Of a DNA stretch of 64,000 nucleotides, positions 62,430-64,000 are shown piece by piece (the first letter of the stretch is position 1; each line of letters opens with the position of its first letter). Made by a program: the position numbers and the translations under genes. The stretch lies in contig JAEUHX010000054.1 of the NCBI GenBank assembly GCA_016792805.1, forward strand, positions 42,958 to 106,957, in the 5' to 3' direction. The DNA is from Planctomycetota bacterium. GTDB lineage: Bacteria > Planctomycetota > UBA1135 > JACQFD01. The notes under the pieces were generated by a model. That model ran no database searches. It had not been told where the DNA came from and worked only from the letters and a program-made list of their open reading frames with translations.

Positions 62430-63575
62430 ATGATCTACCTCGACCACGCGGCGACCTCCTGGCCGAAGCCCGCGCAGGTCCTGGAAGCGTGGAGCCGATA
62501 TCAACGGGACGTGGCGGGGAGCCCGGGGCGAGGAAGCCATCGGGGCGCCGTCGAGGCGAGCCAACAGGTGGAAATAGCGCGGCGCGAAATCGTTGCGTTT
62601 CTCGGGGCGAGCGATCCGTCTCGCCTGATCTTCACGCCCTCATGCACCCACGCCATCAACCTCGCGCTTGCGGGCGTCCTGCGCCGCGGCGACCACGTGG
62701 TGGCAACGGCGCTCGATCACAATGCGGTGCTGCGAACCCTGGCCGAGCTTGAAGCGCGCGGAGAAGTCTCCGTCACGCTGGTCGCGCCGCGGTCCGACGG
62801 AAGGATCGCGGTCGACGACGTCGTCGCGGCATGGCAGCCGCAGACGCGCCTCGTCGTGGCGTCCCACGCAAGCAATGCGCTCGGCTCACTCATCGACGCC
62901 GCGGCTCTCGGCGAACTCGCCCGCTCAAGAAACGTACTTTTTCTGCTCGACGCCGCGCAGACCGCGGGTGTGGTTCCGATCGATGCTCCGCGCCTGAATG
63001 CCGATCTCGTCGCGATCCCCTCCCACAAAGGGCTGCTCGCCCCCGCCGGCGTCGGCGCGCTGTGGGCGGCACCCGGAATCGAGTTGCGCCCGATCCACTT
63101 CGGAGGAACCGGGGGAGACTCCACCTCTCTCCGCCCCAACCTCCTTTGGCCCCAGAGCTTCGAGGCGGGCACGGGAAATCCGGGAGGAATTGTTGCCATG
63201 GCTGAGGGCGTACGTTTCGTCGCGGAGGAGGGCGTGCTTAGGATTCTGCAGAGAGAGCGCGGCCTTTTACAACAATTGCGAGAAGGTCTGTCGGCGATCG
63301 GCGGTGTGCGGCTCTTTGGGCCAGCGGATCCGCAGCAGAGCGTCGGCGTGCTTTCGATGGCACTCGAAGGCCTGGACGCAGCCGAGGTGGGCGCCGCTCT
63401 GGATTCAGCCTTTGAGATCCGTGTCCGAACTGGACATTTGTGCGCCGCACAGGCGGCGGCAGCGGTCGGCGCGCCAGCCTCAGGATTTGTGCGCTTCTCC
63501 GTTGGCTTCTCGACGACGACCGAAGAGATTGATGCTGCGATCTCCGCGGTCCGCGAGATCGCGGCGTCGATGTAG
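62430..63575 (+). CDS. Cysteine desulfurase-like aminotransferase class V
   Basis: 381 aa. IYLDHAATSWPKP opens the protein. LDHNAVLRTL, LLDAAQTAGV and SHKGLLAPAGVG provide the PLP site with the Schiff-base lysine, and RTGHLCA carries the persulfide cysteine. The family is the cysteine desulfurase (SufS/CsdA-like) group of small aminotransferases. It would release sulfur from cysteine for Fe-S clusters, tRNA or the sulfur carrier activated by the nearby E1. Its stop codon lies 13 bp before a dispersed repeat. Confidence 0.93.
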   Translation: MIYLDHAATSWPKPAQVLEAWSRYQRDVAGSPGRGSHRGAVEASQQVEIARREIVAFLGASDPSRLIFTPSCTHAINLALAGVLRRGDHVVATALDHNAVLRTLAELEARGEVSVTLVAPRSDGRIAVDDVVAAWQPQTRLVVASHASNALGSLIDAAALGELARSRNVLFLLDAAQTAGVVPIDAPRLNADLVAIPSHKGLLAPAGVGALWAAPGIELRPIHFGGTGGDSTSLRPNLLWPQSFEAGTGNPGGIVAMAEGVRFVAEEGVLRILQRERGLLQQLREGLSAIGGVRLFGPADPQQSVGVLSMALEGLDAAEVGAALDSAFEIRVRTGHLCAAQAAAAVGAPASGFVRFSVGFSTTTEEIDAAISAVREIAASM

Positions 63576-63588
63576 GCAAACCCTGGCA

Positions 63589-63750
63589 GCAGGCTGTTGA
63601 AAGAGTGCCTTCGATCGATCCGAAGTTCACTGTCCTCGAGATCGAGGAGAGACGTAAGAGCCGCAGCAAGGAGTTCCGCCGATCGCGGCTCGGCGATGAG
63701 ATCGCGACACGGGGAGGAGAATCCGCGGAGCGGGTTTTTCAGCGACCTGC
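63589..63750 (+). repeat. MITE-like dispersed repeat, copy A (162 bp)
   Basis: Full-length match to the element at 40014-40175 (opposite orientation). The ends GCAGGCTGTTGAAA and TTTTTCAGCGACCTGC are imperfect inverted repeats with 3 mismatches in 14. The inner part contains CGAGATCGAGGAGAGACG and CGATGAGATCGCG. It encodes no protein. Confidence 0.8.
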
Positions 63751-63933
63751 GATATCTCACAGATGCGGGACGGGCTGAAACGGGGCACGGGCCGGTCTCG
63801 GCGCGGCGAGTTCCGCAGATTTGCGGGCATGGCTCGCGCTGCCCGGATCCCATGTCAAACGTGAGCGTTCGGTAGTGCCCGTTCCGGGATCGAGATGGAG
63901 CCATGGGAGGCTCTGGGCTTTCGGAGCCTCCCC
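63751..63933. other. 183-bp spacer containing two short hairpins
   Basis: CCGCA-GATT-TGCGG (63813-63826) is a small hairpin. A second and stronger one sits at 63905-63932 against the start codon of the last frame. No gene seen. Confidence 0.4.
63905..63932 (+). repeat. 9-bp palindromic hairpin abutting a start codon
   Basis: GGGAGGCTC and GAGCCTCCC (9 bp, 10-nt loop) can be extended with one bulge to CATGGG and CCCATG, so the ATG at 63934 is within the arm. This could be a terminator-like or translation-control structure, or the edge of a REP-type sequence. Confidence 0.5.
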
Positions 63934-64000
63934 ATGCCCCAAGCCCGCAAGTCCCTCGAGGAGATGCGTTCCATCCTCGAGGCGGTCGCAAAAAGTGATC
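63934..64000 (+). CDS. Start of an unidentified gene (truncated by the window end)
   Basis: Twenty-two codons from the ATG at 63934, MPQARKSLEEMRSILEAVA and on, run without a stop to the window edge. The segment is helical in character. It may be the beginning of a real gene, but nothing else can be said and a chance open frame cannot be excluded. Confidence 0.3.
   Translation, partial: MPQARKSLEEMRSILEAVAKSD

Noticed and set aside
62717..63991. Long minus-strand frame over the cysteine desulfurase and repeat
   Set aside because: Antisense to a well-supported gene for most of its length, with shadow-type composition.
63934..64000. REP-associated transposase start
   Set aside because: MPQARKS resembles the start of some such transposases and a palindrome is near, but the following residues do not match the family pattern and only 22 codons are visible.

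Overview
The window is a 64 kb stretch of high-GC bacterial chromosome holding about fifty protein genes, three tRNAs, one riboswitch and several repeat elements. Gene content suggests an aerobic Gram-negative member of the Planctomycetota or a close relative. The basis is two ECF sigma/zinc anti-sigma pairs (one leading into a CHAT-domain protein), many secreted or lipid-anchored HEAT/TPR proteins, two secreted repeat proteins of a style common in that phylum, a three-gene sdhCAB complex with a diheme cytochrome b, and RseP, TolC and MacA that imply an outer membrane. The taxonomic call is inference. No phage, CRISPR array or intact insertion sequence was seen.

Layout. 0-9.3 kb: end of an ECF sigma factor, its anti-sigma factor and a lipoprotein, then a TolC-like channel, dus, a HEAT lipoprotein, a lone pseudopilin, a CCA-adding-type nucleotidyltransferase and a coiled-coil protein. 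9.5-15.3 kb: UbiA-like prenyltransferase, dxr-rseP (isoprenoid precursor synthesis and site-2 protease) and a Nudix gene coupled to purM. 15.4-22.2 kb: a secreted degenerate hydrolase, a membrane spermidine-synthase-like protein, a TPR protein, a large secreted HEAT protein and a decayed paralogue of it. 22.9-29.2 kb: an unusual AAA+/Fis-type regulator, an inositol-monophosphatase-family gene coupled to sdhCAB, and a histidine phosphatase. 29.6-35.7 kb: a MacA/MacB-like exporter, a SEC-C protein and a small zincin.

35.7-44.7 kb: a secreted lyase-like toroid protein, a CvpA-like protein and a ThiC-like enzyme. Then comes a secreted beta-propeller whose leader carries a clear cobalamin riboswitch, a small DHp-like protein and an FG-GAP-type secreted protein. 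44.7-48.7 kb: a compact operon of ECF sigma factor, anti-sigma factor and CHAT/TPR lipoprotein next to tRNA-Leu(CAA). 48.8-56.6 kb: suhB-like phosphatase, PBP4-type carboxypeptidase, then aroA, a TPR/HEAT lipoprotein and galE in tight succession. 56.8-64 kb: tRNA-Lys and tRNA-Leu, a zinc-ribbon membrane protein, B12-dependent methionine synthase lacking its reactivation domain, a ThiF/MoeB-type E1 enzyme, a HEAT protein and a cysteine desulfurase.

The most notable observation is the cobalamin riboswitch (41890-42102, minus strand) upstream of a secreted beta-propeller. Bacteroidetes use a surface beta-propeller (BtuG) to capture B12, so this gene is a candidate for an analogous capture protein; the B12-dependent MetH in the same window shows a use for the vitamin. 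Other points of interest are a 162-bp MITE-like repeat present in two clear copies, a HEAT-gene remnant with precise internal deletions, the sigma/anti-sigma/CHAT operon, and a sigma-54-activator-like protein without its GAFTGA loop.
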